Below are positions 8,394 to 17,495 of a stretch of 64,000 nucleotides of DNA, one piece after another; within the stretch, counting starts at the first letter, position 1, and each line of letters begins with the position of its first letter. This DNA is from Tateyamaria pelophila (GTDB lineage: Bacteria; Pseudomonadota; Alphaproteobacteria; Rhodobacterales; Rhodobacteraceae): NCBI RefSeq assembly GCF_019966495.1, contig NZ_JAIMIA010000012.1, forward strand, positions 16,307 through 80,306, given 5' to 3'. The notes under the pieces are model-generated. The model saw only the letters and a list, made by a program, of their open reading frames with translations. It ran no database searches and had not been told where the DNA came from. The position numbers and the translations under genes are program-made.

Positions 8394-9181
8394 TGAAAAT
8401 TGATCCAGACAGCACCGCCGACTTCTCAGCCCAGATTGCGCAGGCCATCCGGGATGCCATTGTAAGTGGCGATCTGATCGTGGATCAACGCCTGCCCTCC
8501 GAGGCGGAATTGGCTGATCAGTTCGCGGTGTCCCGGCCCACGGTGCGCGAGGCCCTCAAGCGTCTGGCGGCGCAATCGCTGATCCGCACCCAGCGTGGTG
8601 CCACGGGCGGCGCCTTTGTAAACCGCCTCCGGTTCGAAGAGGCCTATGACCAACAAGTCACCACATCGACCCTGCTGCTGAGCATGAATTCCGTAAGCTT
8701 CGATGTCGCGTGCGAAGCGCGCTATGCGCTCGAACGCGCGTGTGGCCCCCTCGCCGCACAGCGGCGCACGCCGGATCAGCTGGCCACCATGCGCGCCGAA
8801 ATTCACCGCCAGTCCCAACCGGGCCTCACCGACGAGGCATTCTGCGCTTCGGACGTCACATTGCACCGGGCGCTGGTCGACGGGGCCGGCAACAAGGTGC
8901 TAAGCTACCAACTGGCCGGAGCCGTTGAGGCGATGCACCCCTTGATGAACATGATCACCTTCACCGCCCGCTCACGCGAACGCATCGTGGCGCTGCACAC
9001 CGCGCTTGCAGATGCCCTTGAGGCACAAGATGCAGCGACGGTCGATCAAACACTGGTCGAACTGGAATCGTATACGAGAGAATTGGCGCACAGTGTCGTG
9101 ACTGCCCGCGCCCACCAAAAAACAAAAAACGACCCGAACCGCAGAAAACGGACGGAACCCAAGGAGAGCAGATCCGCCTGA
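8393..9181 (+). CDS. FadR-type (GntR family, FCD domain) transcriptional regulator
   Basis: 262 residues. The N-terminal winged helix (about 13-80) has LPSEAELADQFAVSRPTVREALKRL followed by the wing GATGGAFV. The C-terminal all-helical FCD ligand domain has the Asp/His metal-ligand pattern (DVTLHRALVDGAGNKV, then HTALADALEAQD). FCD regulators usually repress until an acid or CoA-type ligand binds. Its position between the dmdA run and mtoX makes it the probable regulator of both. GntR repressors are known beside dmdA-acuI in related bacteria; whether this is the same orthologue cannot be decided here. No clear ribosome site precedes ATG 8393. Confidence 0.9.
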   Translation: MKIDPDSTADFSAQIAQAIRDAIVSGDLIVDQRLPSEAELADQFAVSRPTVREALKRLAAQSLIRTQRGATGGAFVNRLRFEEAYDQQVTTSTLLLSMNSVSFDVACEARYALERACGPLAAQRRTPDQLATMRAEIHRQSQPGLTDEAFCASDVTLHRALVDGAGNKVLSYQLAGAVEAMHPLMNMITFTARSRERIVALHTALADALEAQDAATVDQTLVELESYTRELAHSVVTARAHQKTKNDPNRRKRTEPKESRSA

Positions 9182-9250
9182 TCCCTCACTTTCAGACATA
9201 TATTTCGAGGGGCATGGCACCACTATTCATCACACGTCAGGGAGGACGCT

Positions 9251-10651
9251 ATGAATTTGAGACCAGATCCAACATTTCACGCCACACCAAAGCTGGCGAT
9301 GGAAGCCCCGGTAGAAAAGCTGGCGTTTACGCTGATGCTCAGCCCCGATGGCACAAAACCCGACGGACTTGCCGTAGTCGACGTGGACCCCACCAGCAAG
9401 ACGTACAGCCAGATCGTGCATTCGCTTTTCGTGCCGAATCTGGGCGACGAGTTTCACCATTTCGGCTGGAATGCCTGTTCCTCCGCCCTGTCCCCGCTGA
9501 CGGGTCACGCCTTTCTGGAACGGCGCTATCTGATCATCCCCGGCATCCGGTCCTCGCGCATCTACATCATCGATGTCAAAGAACCGCTGAAGGCGAAAAT
9601 CCACAAGATCATCGAACCCGAGGAACTGTTCGCCAAGACCGGCTATTCGCGCCCGCATACCATCCACTGCGGCCCCGAAGGCATCTATGTCTCGACGCTT
9701 GGCGGCGGCGGCGAGGACGGCACTGACGGACCTCCCGGTATCTTCATCATGGATTGCGAGACCTTCGACATCCTTGGTCGCTATGAAATGGATCGTGGCA
9801 TTCAGGACAAACACTATGACTTCTGGTGGAACCTGCCCCGCGATTACATGGTCAGCAGCGAATGGGGCCTGCCGCCACAGTTTGAAAACGGTGTCGTTGC
9901 CGAAGACTTGCTGAGCAACAAATACGGCCACACCATCCACTTCTGGGACCTGCGCGCGCGCAAGGTGGTCAAGTCGCTGGACCTTGGCGAAAACCACCAG
10001 ATGGCGCTGGAAATCCGGCCTGCACATGACCCGGTCAAGGAATACGGGTTCTGCGGCGTGGTGGTCGACACCACCAACCTGCAAGGCGCGATCTTCACCT
10101 GGTGGAAGGACGAAAATGGCGAGTGGCAGGCCAAAAAGACGATCACGATCGATCCCGTCCCAGCCGATGCCGACGACCTGCCCGACCTGCTGAAAGGGTT
10201 CGGCGCCGTGCCACCACTGGTGACGGATATCGACCTGAGCATGGACGACAAGTACCTCTATGTCGCGTGCTGGGGTCTGGGGGAGATGCATCAATATGAT
10301 GTGTCCGACCCGATGAACCCGGTTCTGGCGGGCAAGGTCGAGATCGGCGGTATCGTCAACAAGACCAAGCACCCCAACGGCAAGGCGTTCGGCTATGGCC
10401 CGCAAATGGTCGAGATCAGCCGCGATGGCAAGCGGGTCTACTGGACCAACTCGCTCTATTCCACTTGGGATGACCAGTTCTATCCTGGCGAACGGGGGGC
10501 CGCGATGGTCATGGCCAATGTGGGCGAAAACGGCGGCATCACGCTGGACGAGAATTTCTGGACGGAATTCCCCGAAGGCTACCGAAGCCACCAGATCCGG
10601 CTTGAGGGCGGCGACTGTTCGACGGACAGTTTCTGCTATCCGTCGGTCTAA
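9251..10651 (+). CDS. mtoX: Methanethiol oxidase / SBP56 (selenium-binding protein) family
   Basis: 466 residues, full length for the SBP56 family, with a strong GGAGG at 9241. Conserved blocks include GDEFHHFGWNACSS, RPHTIHCGPEGIYVSTLGG, KYGHTIHFWDL and the C-terminal SHQIRLEGGDCSTDSFCYPSV. Bacterial members are copper enzymes that oxidise methanethiol to formaldehyde, hydrogen sulfide and hydrogen peroxide. I see no signal peptide although characterised members have been reported as periplasmic. Methanethiol is the end product of the DmdA pathway, so its place beside dmdA supports this function over generic selenium binding. A partial operator-like TCAGACAT lies at 9192-9199. Confidence 0.9.
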   Translation: MNLRPDPTFHATPKLAMEAPVEKLAFTLMLSPDGTKPDGLAVVDVDPTSKTYSQIVHSLFVPNLGDEFHHFGWNACSSALSPLTGHAFLERRYLIIPGIRSSRIYIIDVKEPLKAKIHKIIEPEELFAKTGYSRPHTIHCGPEGIYVSTLGGGGEDGTDGPPGIFIMDCETFDILGRYEMDRGIQDKHYDFWWNLPRDYMVSSEWGLPPQFENGVVAEDLLSNKYGHTIHFWDLRARKVVKSLDLGENHQMALEIRPAHDPVKEYGFCGVVVDTTNLQGAIFTWWKDENGEWQAKKTITIDPVPADADDLPDLLKGFGAVPPLVTDIDLSMDDKYLYVACWGLGEMHQYDVSDPMNPVLAGKVEIGGIVNKTKHPNGKAFGYGPQMVEISRDGKRVYWTNSLYSTWDDQFYPGERGAAMVMANVGENGGITLDENFWTEFPEGYRSHQIRLEGGDCSTDSFCYPSV

Positions 10652-10654
10652 GGC

Positions 10655-11308
10655 GTGGACCTCACGACAGCGGCGGGCCTCTGGCTCGCCGTCATTGTGT
10701 CCGGGCTCTATCACGGGCTGAACCCCGGCATGGGCTGGCCGCTGGCTGTGTCGTCGGCGCTGTTCGAGCGACGACGCTCGGCCCTGTGGCCGGCACTTGG
10801 TGCTTTGTCCGTCGGCCATTTCGTGGCGATGCTGGGCATTCTGCTCCCATTTTCGATGATGACGCTGTTGATCGACAACCAACGCGAAATACGGATCGGT
10901 GCCGGCCTCGTTGTTATTGCCATGGGCTTGTATCTGGCCATCACGCGGCGCCACCCCCGCTTTCTGGCGCGCATTCCGCCACACAAGCTGGGACTGTGGT
11001 CTTTTCTTGTGGCCTTGGCGCATGGCGCGGCCCTGATGCTGGTCCCGATCTATCTGGGACTATGTGCACTCGAAGAGCTTGACACCGGCCACCGCGCCGC
11101 AAGCGCGCTGATGACGACCACAGCGCTGGCGCTGGCCGTCGCGATTCTGCATACCGTCGCCATGATGGGGTCAGGTGGCGCAATGGCCTATGCGGTTCAC
11201 CGTTGGCTGGGTCTCCAGTTCCTGAGCAAAGGCTGGTTCGATCTGGAGTTGCTGTGGGCCGTCAGTTTGATTGCCGTCGGTGGCATTGGGCTCTGGACGG
11301 CGATTTGA
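10655..11308 (+). CDS. Polytopic membrane protein next to mtoX
   Basis: 217 residues from a GTG start 3 bp after the mtoX stop, so almost certainly cotranscribed. About six membrane segments are visible. The first carries GLYHGLNPGMGWPLAV, a later one has SVGHFVAML and another ALAHGAALMLVP. These intramembrane histidines recall metal permeases of the NicO/HupE type, but the family is not certain. A role in metal supply or product export for MtoX is inference from position. Confidence 0.75.
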   Translation: MDLTTAAGLWLAVIVSGLYHGLNPGMGWPLAVSSALFERRRSALWPALGALSVGHFVAMLGILLPFSMMTLLIDNQREIRIGAGLVVIAMGLYLAITRRHPRFLARIPPHKLGLWSFLVALAHGAALMLVPIYLGLCALEELDTGHRAASALMTTTALALAVAILHTVAMMGSGGAMAYAVHRWLGLQFLSKGWFDLELLWAVSLIAVGGIGLWTAI

Positions 11309-11488
11309 AGACATGAAGGCAGTTCGGTGTTGGCCGCACGACAGTGCGGACCGGGGCGGATGCCAAGTCGAACCCTCGTGCGCCTGTTTCGGACGGAAAC
11401 CGCCCACCCTTGCCCGCACGTGATCCGCAAAACAGTCTTTGCCCACGCATGGAAGAATATTGTAATCTCACTCATAGAGACAGCCATC

Positions 11489-12193
11489 ATGGCGTCACAG
11501 AAAGGTCGGGACGTGACAGTTAAAATTATTCTCATCGCCGGATTGCTTGCAATCGCCCAGGGTGCCGCCGCAGAAAACCTGTTTGGCCGGATCAAAGAGG
11601 GTGCATCCGATCTCGCAACCGGGACAAGCAATGTGGTCAAGGGCGTCGCCAAAAGTGTCGACGAGTCGATCGATTCGACCGAGGAGCTTCTGTCAAATGA
11701 AGAGACCCCGGAACTGACCCGTCAACGCCTGGATGACCATACAGCCGAAACACTCGCGCGGTTGTTCGACGAAGAGCCCGACGCGTTTGGACTGTTCGAG
11801 CGCAGCGTCGGATATGCCGTGTTTGACACGCGGCGTCTCGGCGTGATCGGCATTACGGGAGGGTTCGGCCGCGGAGTGGCCGTCTCCAGAGAAACGGGCG
11901 AGCGGACGTACATGCAGATGGGAACCGGCGGCGTCAACCTGAGTTTCGGCATTGGCGGGTTTGACCGACAGATCGTCATCCTGTTCGAGGATCCGTATAA
12001 ATTCCATATGTTCAGTACCGGCGGTTACGACGCAACAGCGGACGCCGGTGCCATGATGGGCGATGACAAAGTTGAAGAAACCGTGCGGTTTATTGACGGC
12101 AGATCGATTTTTGTTCTGACGAAAAAAGGCTGGAAGGTCAGCGCGACGGCGACGGGCACAAAATACTGGGTGGATGACAAGCTGAACTTCTGA
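11489..12193 (+). CDS. SYLF (YSC84-like) domain exported protein
   Basis: About 234 residues. A signal peptide (KIILIAGLLAIAQGAAA then ENLF) is followed by a helical stretch rich in acidic and polar residues and a C-terminal SYLF domain with FERSVGYAVFDTRRLGVIGITGG and GTGGVNLSFGIGGFDRQIVILF. SYLF domains bind lipids. ATG 11489 is listed, but GTG 11513 with an AGG about 9 nt upstream would put the signal peptide right at the start and is a serious alternative. The 11309-11488 gap shows nothing recognisable. Confidence 0.8.
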   Translation: MASQKGRDVTVKIILIAGLLAIAQGAAAENLFGRIKEGASDLATGTSNVVKGVAKSVDESIDSTEELLSNEETPELTRQRLDDHTAETLARLFDEEPDAFGLFERSVGYAVFDTRRLGVIGITGGFGRGVAVSRETGERTYMQMGTGGVNLSFGIGGFDRQIVILFEDPYKFHMFSTGGYDATADAGAMMGDDKVEETVRFIDGRSIFVLTKKGWKVSATATGTKYWVDDKLNF

Positions 12194-12264
12194 GCTGTCG
12201 CGCGTTCCGCGACACTCCCTGCCCGTTTGGCCAATACAGCTTGATCACTCATTCCTGAGGAATA

Positions 12265-12299
12265 AAAGACACCGCACCCAATCGGAGCACGGTGTCTTT
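12265..12299. terminator. Bidirectional terminator
   Basis: AAAGACACCG and CGGTGTCTTT form a 10-bp perfect stem with a 15-nt loop, placed between the converging SYLF gene and the dienelactone hydrolase gene. A and T runs at both ends suit either direction. Confidence 0.8.
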
Positions 12300-12311
12300 G
12301 CCTGCCAGCGA

Positions 12312-13199
12312 TCAGCTCAGATGCGTCTCGAAATGCGCCAACGTCCGCTGCCACGCCAGTTCCGCAGCTTCCGGGTCATAACGCGGCGTCGTATCGTTGT
12401 GGAACCCGTGCGGCGCACCCGCATAGAAATGCGTTTCATAGGTTTTGTCGTTGGCCTTCAAAGCAGCCTCGTATGCTGGCCATCCCGCATTGATGCGCTC
12501 GTCCAACTCTCCGTAATGGATCAGCAAGGGCGCCTGAATGGACGGCACATCCTCTGCCGCAGCCTGGCGGCCATAAAACGGAACCGATGCGGCCATCTCG
12601 GGATACGCCACGGCCAACGCATTGCACACCCCGCCACCATAGCAGAATCCGACCGCACCGACCTTGCCGGTAGATCCGTCGTGACTCATAAGGTATTCAA
12701 AACCGGCAAAGAAATCCTGCATCAGCTTGGTACTGTCCAACTGCTTTTGCATGGTGCGCCCGTCATCATCATTCCCCGGATATCCGCCCAATGGGCTCAA
12801 CCCATCCGGACCAAGCGCCAAATATCCTGCCTTGGCCGTCCGGCGCACCACATCTTCGATGTAGGGGTTCAACCCCCGGTTCTCATGTACCACAAGAACG
12901 GCAGGCAATTTGCTGGTTGCACCTGCCGGTTTGGCCATCAATCCGCTTATTTCTCCATGGCCGTCAGGGCTCTGATAAGTGACGCGCATCGTTTCAATCG
13001 ACGGATCATCCGGCGCGACCTGCTCGGCCAGCGCATAGTTCGGTTGCAGGCTTTCAAGCACCGCTGTCGCCGTCACACCGGCAGCCACATATTTTGCAGC
13101 GCCACGCAAAAAATCACGTTTGCTCATTTCGCCATGCACATAGCCGTCATACAGGGCCAGAATATGGGGATCAAAATCCTTGGCGGTCTTCCGTTTCAT
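12312..13199 (-). CDS. Dienelactone hydrolase family protein, exported (Tat-like leader)
   Basis: 295 residues from ATG 13199 (GGAG 7 nt upstream; an in-frame GTG lies two codons earlier). The N-terminal region has SKRDFLRGAAKYVAAGVTATAV, a twin-arginine-like leader with only one of the two arginines strictly in place. The alpha/beta hydrolase core has the Cys nucleophile in GFCYGGGVCNA and the acid/His part in GELDERINAGW and AGAPHGFHND, typical of dienelactone hydrolases. The substrate is unknown. Confidence 0.88.
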   Translation of the reverse strand: MKRKTAKDFDPHILALYDGYVHGEMSKRDFLRGAAKYVAAGVTATAVLESLQPNYALAEQVAPDDPSIETMRVTYQSPDGHGEISGLMAKPAGATSKLPAVLVVHENRGLNPYIEDVVRRTAKAGYLALGPDGLSPLGGYPGNDDDGRTMQKQLDSTKLMQDFFAGFEYLMSHDGSTGKVGAVGFCYGGGVCNALAVAYPEMAASVPFYGRQAAAEDVPSIQAPLLIHYGELDERINAGWPAYEAALKANDKTYETHFYAGAPHGFHNDTTPRYDPEAAELAWQRTLAHFETHLS

Positions 13200-13297
13200 T
13201 CTCACTCTCCTGATTTTCTATCGGTGAACCTAGCATCGCTGCAGATCAAAACCACCAGAACATTGGACAAGATGGCATTGCGTGCTACCTCGGCGGC

Positions 13298-13648
13298 ATG
13301 GTTGATCTTCTGAATATTCTGGCTTCACTGTTGACGATCGCGTTTGGCTTGTTTGGCCTTGTCGCACCGCGATACACCGCAGCGACCCTTGATCTGGCGC
13401 CCACGACCAGCACGATGGGACTGAGCGAAATGCGGGCGTCCGTCGGCGGTTTGTTCGTGGTCACAGGCATCGCAGCCATATGGATCAATGCCCCTTTGGC
13501 CTATGCGATGATCGGCTTCGCCTTTTCCGGTGCGGCGCTTGGCAGGCTTCTCTCGCTCATCTTCGACAAACCGCCTCTGCGCAAGGTCCTCGTGTTTGGC
13601 GGGGTCGAGATCGCGTTGGCAGCCTGGTTTTTGGCGGCCAATCTTTGA
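13298..13648 (+). CDS. Small membrane protein, DUF4345-like
   Basis: 116 residues with four predicted membrane helices and GLSEMRASVGGLFVVTGIA and GAALGRLLSLIFDKP, which fit the DUF4345 family. The function is unknown. It stands alone between the hydrolase gene, read the other way, and ssrA. Confidence 0.7.
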   Translation: MVDLLNILASLLTIAFGLFGLVAPRYTAATLDLAPTTSTMGLSEMRASVGGLFVVTGIAAIWINAPLAYAMIGFAFSGAALGRLLSLIFDKPPLRKVLVFGGVEIALAAWFLAANL

Positions 13649-13781
13649 ACGGCGACGAATTATCGATGTCACAGGCTAGAAAACCACAAAGCTTATTTTT
13701 TACAACGCGTTACAGATTATAGCTAAGCGATTTTGCCGTCTTCTCTGTTCAAAATAAATCCCCGCCGGAGGCTCCCACAGA

Positions 13782-13810
13782 TTGCATCGCGCGCAGCATT
13801 GGCCTATATA
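13782..13810 (+). promoter_or_regulatory. Promoter of ssrA
   Basis: TTGCAT (13782-13787), a 17-bp spacer and TATATA (13805-13810). Transcription would start near 13817, where a GTCC-TTCG-GGAC tetraloop hairpin (13817-13828) begins the precursor. Confidence 0.7.
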
Positions 13811-13828
13811 TCACTTGTCCTTCGGGAC

Positions 13829-14128
13829 TATGGACATAAACGCGCTCGTAATAAGCGGATCGGACCCGGGGGCGGTACCCGGCGACTCCACCAAACATCC
13901 TTCATTTGAGGATTATGGGGTCGAAACAGGATCGACGGACGTCTAAAGGGGTTTGCTTTGTCTCGGCTGTCTGCCACCGTTACCGGCGAAACTTGTACAA
14001 TTGCAAATGACAATCGTGCTCCGGCAATGGCAGTTGCAGCGTAAGCTGTAAATGTCGCCGAAACTTAAGTCCTTGCGCCTAGCAGTGTAAGGCGGGGTTC
14101 GCAGGCACCTGGCAACAGAAGCCTGCAC
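13829..14128 (+). ncRNA. ssrA: tmRNA, circularly permuted two-piece form
   Basis: The acceptor piece comes first and ends GACTCC-A-CCA at 13884-13893, with a T-arm CCGGG/CCCGG around an unusual loop. A short intervening hairpin (ATCCT/AGGAT, 13897-13913) follows. The coding piece then begins GGGGTCGAAACAGGATCGACGG at 13917 and pairs with the acceptor strand over 7 bp. The tag frame runs from GCA 14003 to TAA 14044 and encodes ANDNRAPAMAVAA, giving AANDNRAPAMAVAA with the charged alanine. A last pseudoknot or stem (GCAGGC/GCCTGC, 14101-14126) closes it. The outer ends are estimates. This permuted form is typical of alphaproteobacteria. Confidence 0.93.
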
Positions 14129-14180
14129 TTTACTCCCGCACGTAAATTTTTCTCAGAACAGGCTGGCTCGCTGTCGATGA

Positions 14181-14667
14181 CTGCGGAAGTCCGGATCTAT
14201 ACCTTCTGCGCCCCACAACGTCGCAACGCTGCAAGGCTGCTATGACGAGCTTCGGACGAAGGGTGATTTGCGCGCCATTCCGAAGTTTCTGGCCCCGGAC
14301 GTGCGTACGCGTGGCATCATTGGCGATATGCCTTTTGCCGCCGAGGATATGGCGGATCTGATGACTATTATCCGCTAAAAACTGGGGTCGATCACGGTGA
14401 CCCTGCACATCACGCTGGAACAGGATGCATGGTTCTCCGCTCTGGTTGAGGTCGGAAGTCACGCCTTTGGAAGTGGTAATTCGGTTCAAGTTTTCCCGCA
14501 GGTCATCGCGCGCTTTGACGACGACAGGATGGTTGAAATCTATAGTGGTGGGGACTCCCTCATGTTATTCGAGCAACCGGGGACTTTTGCCTGAAAACGC
14601 GATGGCCTTCATGCTCAGCGGAACGCGCCTGCGCTATGCGCTTGACCTGGGTTGCGGGCATCGCTAG
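14181..14667 (+). pseudogene. Broken SnoaL/NTF2-like gene
   Basis: An open frame reads CYDELRTKGDLRAIPKFLAPD then GIIGDMPFAAEDMADL, stops at TAA 14376-14378, and continues in the same frame with LGSITVTLHITLEQDAWFSAL and QVIARFDDDRMVEIYSGGDS. Near 14570-14590 a one-base shift is needed to continue to PENAMAFMLSGTRLRYALDL, ending at 14667. The pieces together look like a SnoaL-like (NTF2 fold) protein of about 150 residues, with one nonsense mutation and one frameshift. No good start is visible. A 65-residue remnant from GTG 14397 could still be translated. 14668-14865 holds nothing I recognise. Confidence 0.55.
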
Positions 14668-14865
14668 CCCTATCCGGGGCCGACGCGACTGCCCGGACAG
14701 GCTTTCGAAATGCAGGAATATGGACTGCTCTTTACCCAAGTTCGCACCCTTTCTCAGGACCGAAGGATGCTGAAATGATCTGGGATTTTCAATTTTGCCC
14801 AATGGCTTGCTGCCCTTGATTGACACCGCTCCAGCACCTCGGACTGCCAGCCGGAAGCAGGCCCT

Positions 14866-16113
14866 ATGAGCCCTGGTTGGCGCGAAATGACGCGGGTCTT
14901 CGGACGGATTGGTATTTTGTCCTTTGGCGGGCCCGCCGCGCAGATCGCCTTGATGCATGACGCCCTGGTGTCTCGTCACAAATGGCTGAGCGAGCAGGAA
15001 TATCTGCGCGCACTCTCGCTCTGCATGCTGTTGCCCGGACCTGAGGCGATGCAACTGGCCACCTATGCGGGCTGGCGTTTGCGCGGTGTGCCGGGCGGGC
15101 TGTTGGCGGGCTTGCTCTTTGTGGTGCCGGGCGCGCTGATCATTTTCGCACTGGCCTCGGGATATGTGCATTATGGGTCTCTGCCGCTGGTGCAGGCGGC
15201 CTTTCTGGGGATCAAGGTAACTGTCATCGTCATCGTCCTGCAAGCCCTGCTGCGTCTCGGACAAAGGGCCCTGACCGGGTATGCGGCATGGATACTGGCC
15301 GGTCTGGCCTTTGCGGGGCTGTTCGTCTTTGGCCTGCCCTTTCCGCTGATCGTGATTGCAGCGGGGCTGTTTGGCTATCTGACGGCCACAGGCGAAGGCG
15401 CCCCTGCTCCGCCACCGACCAAGGCCAACACGCCGCGTACCGTGGCACTCTGGTCTGTCTTGTGGGCAGCGCCCTTGGTTTTGCTGTGGATCATGGGGCA
15501 AGACTTCCTGCTGCAAATGGGCCTGTTCTTTTCCAAACTGGCGGTCGTGACCTTTGGCGGAGCTTACGCAGTGCTGGCCTACATGACGCAGGAGGTCGTT
15601 CAGAATTATGGCTGGATCACCACGGGCCAGATGATCGATGCACTCGGGCTGGCGGAAACAACGCCCGGCCCTTTGATTCTGGTGACGCAGTTCGTCGCCT
15701 TGCTGGCTGGCGCTGCGCATGGTGGGTTCGGCATGGCGCTCCAGGCAGGTTTGCTCGCATTATGGGTCACGTTCACGCCATGCTTTTTGTGGATCTTTAC
15801 CGCCGGACCGTATCTTGATCACATCGCCGCGCGGCCGCGGCTGTCGGCTGCCTTGCGCGCGATCACATCCGCTGTGGTTGGCGTAATCCTCAATCTGTCG
15901 GTCTGGTTCGCGTTGCATGTGCTGTTTACAGAGGTCGGCCAGGTTGGCGCGCTGGCCCTGCCCCGACCGGATTTTGGCACACTTGATTCATGGGCGCTTG
16001 CGCTGACCGGACTGGCTTTGTTGCTTATGCTGTGGCTTCGGCTTCATTTGTTGCCAACGCTGGCAATCATGGCGGCAACGGGTTGCACTTTGGCCTTGCT
16101 TGGTTTCAGTTAG
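14866..16113 (+). CDS. chrA: Chromate transporter, CHR family
   Basis: 415 residues in two homologous halves. The first half has FGRIGILSFGGPAAQIALMHD and LSLCMLLPGPEAMQLATYAGW; the second has FSKLAVVTFGGAYAVLAYMTQ and GLAETTPGPLILVTQFVAL. This is the duplicated long-chain ChrA architecture with about 10-12 membrane helices, exporting chromate (or sulfate-like oxyanions) from the cytoplasm. No chrB is nearby. Confidence 0.92.
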   Translation: MSPGWREMTRVFGRIGILSFGGPAAQIALMHDALVSRHKWLSEQEYLRALSLCMLLPGPEAMQLATYAGWRLRGVPGGLLAGLLFVVPGALIIFALASGYVHYGSLPLVQAAFLGIKVTVIVIVLQALLRLGQRALTGYAAWILAGLAFAGLFVFGLPFPLIVIAAGLFGYLTATGEGAPAPPPTKANTPRTVALWSVLWAAPLVLLWIMGQDFLLQMGLFFSKLAVVTFGGAYAVLAYMTQEVVQNYGWITTGQMIDALGLAETTPGPLILVTQFVALLAGAAHGGFGMALQAGLLALWVTFTPCFLWIFTAGPYLDHIAARPRLSAALRAITSAVVGVILNLSVWFALHVLFTEVGQVGALALPRPDFGTLDSWALALTGLALLLMLWLRLHLLPTLAIMAATGCTLALLGFS

Positions 16114-16189
16114 GCATACCGATTTGCGAACCCCTCTTTCCTTGGCTGCAAAATAGGATAATGTGGGTACAACTTCTGCGAGGGCTACG

Positions 16190-16699
16190 ATGAGCCGGAA
16201 CATTGATTACGGCAACCTGATGCATGAGGCCATGCGTGGCCTTATTCGGAAAGTTTTGACCGACGTGTCGGAGAACGGACTGCCCGGCGCACACCACTTT
16301 TTTATCACCTTCGACACCAGCCATCCTGATGCGGAACTGGCCGATTGGCTGTCAGACCGTTATCCCGGAGAGATGACAGTCGTGATGCAGCACTGGTATG
16401 ACAAGCTGGAAGTGACCGAAGACGGGTTTTCGGTAACGCTGAACTTTGGTGACGCACCAGAGCCACTTTATGTGCCTTATGACGCCATCAAGACCTTCGT
16501 GGATCCATCCGTGGAATTCGGCCTCAGGTTTGAAACGCAGGAGGATCACAGCGAAGATGAAGCGGATGATACCGCGTCAAAACCGGAAATGCTGCCCGCT
16601 ACAGCGGCATCAAAGCCGCCCAAAACCGACAAGAAACCGAAGCAGGACAAGGCCGCCAAGCCCGCGGATGTCGTTTCACTGGATAGTTTTCGCAAGTAG
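16190..16699 (+). CDS. sspB: SspB-family ClpXP adaptor
   Basis: 169 residues from ATG 16190 (MSRNIDYGNLMHEAMRGLIRKVL). The SspB core has HHFFITFDTSHPDAELADWLSDRYP and VTLNFGDAPEPLYVPYDAIKTF. A flexible Lys/Pro/Ala-rich linker then leads to the ClpX-binding tail VVSLDSFRK. SspB tethers ssrA-tagged proteins to ClpXP. The tmRNA gene that encodes the tag lies 2 kb upstream in the same direction. Confidence 0.93.
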   Translation: MSRNIDYGNLMHEAMRGLIRKVLTDVSENGLPGAHHFFITFDTSHPDAELADWLSDRYPGEMTVVMQHWYDKLEVTEDGFSVTLNFGDAPEPLYVPYDAIKTFVDPSVEFGLRFETQEDHSEDEADDTASKPEMLPATAASKPPKTDKKPKQDKAAKPADVVSLDSFRK

Positions 16700-16747
16700 A
16701 TTCGCCGGACAATTGGCCCCCTTGCGCTGCGTGTCGACGCTAAGACC

Positions 16748-17311
16748 TTACTGTCTGGTCAGGAACGTCTCGACCGCGCGCTGAATTTCACCGTCACTGA
16801 TCGCCTGGAACCGCAATTGCAGCCCGCCCTCGACCACGGTCCTGTCATATTGTTGCAGGCTGTAGCCGCCGTCTTCGCCCACGAAAAGCGAGTAGACGGT
16901 CAATGTGTCGCCATCCACACGTGACCAGACATAGGGCTCACCCTTCATCGGATTCAATTGAACTTCGTGGCCGAACACATTCTTGCGCATGGCGGCCGCG
17001 AATACGGCTTCGCGATCACTCGGCACGAAATCAATCTCATATGATTTCTCCTTGCGGGACCCATCCGGGCGCAGACTGATCGACGTCCATTTTACGCGAA
17101 ACCCCTCTTTGGTCTCGGATATCACAACGCTCATGTCGCGCGGGGTTTTCGTGCCGTCCAACGATGTCACTTCGGCAGAGCCTGTATACGTGCCCACAAA
17201 CTTCGCAAAATCCGCGCGAACGCCAGTCGCAAAAGCCATCAGCAGCGCCACAAGGCCCAAAACTCCCACAATGCGCGATGCAACCGGGGTGAGCATTCGA
17301 AACGGTGTCAT
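16748..17311 (-). CDS. Exported protein of unknown function
   Basis: 188 residues from ATG 17311 (GGAG 8 nt upstream). A signal peptide (IVGVLGLVALLMAFATGVRA then DF) precedes a small beta-rich domain (FVGTYTGSAEVTSLDG, FRVKWTSISLRPDGSR, EPYVWSRVDGDTLTVYSLF), which suggests a periplasmic lipocalin-like or DUF fold. I do not recognise the family. It stands alone on the minus strand between sspB and fumC. Confidence 0.75.
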   Translation of the reverse strand: MTPFRMLTPVASRIVGVLGLVALLMAFATGVRADFAKFVGTYTGSAEVTSLDGTKTPRDMSVVISETKEGFRVKWTSISLRPDGSRKEKSYEIDFVPSDREAVFAAAMRKNVFGHEVQLNPMKGEPYVWSRVDGDTLTVYSLFVGEDGGYSLQQYDRTVVEGGLQLRFQAISDGEIQRAVETFLTRQ

Positions 17312-17495
17312 GTAAAAAGCTCCACTGCCTGGGCAAAATGCCATGGGAATAATATAGGGCGAAGCTGCGCCCGTTGCACCAATGGAATGCATTTATTGCT
17401 CGGCTTCAAGCGCATAGGGCGCGTCACCACGCTTGTCTGCGCTCCGTCCGCCCGGTAAACGCAAACCATACCGCATTGCAATCAGGAGCCGCCTC

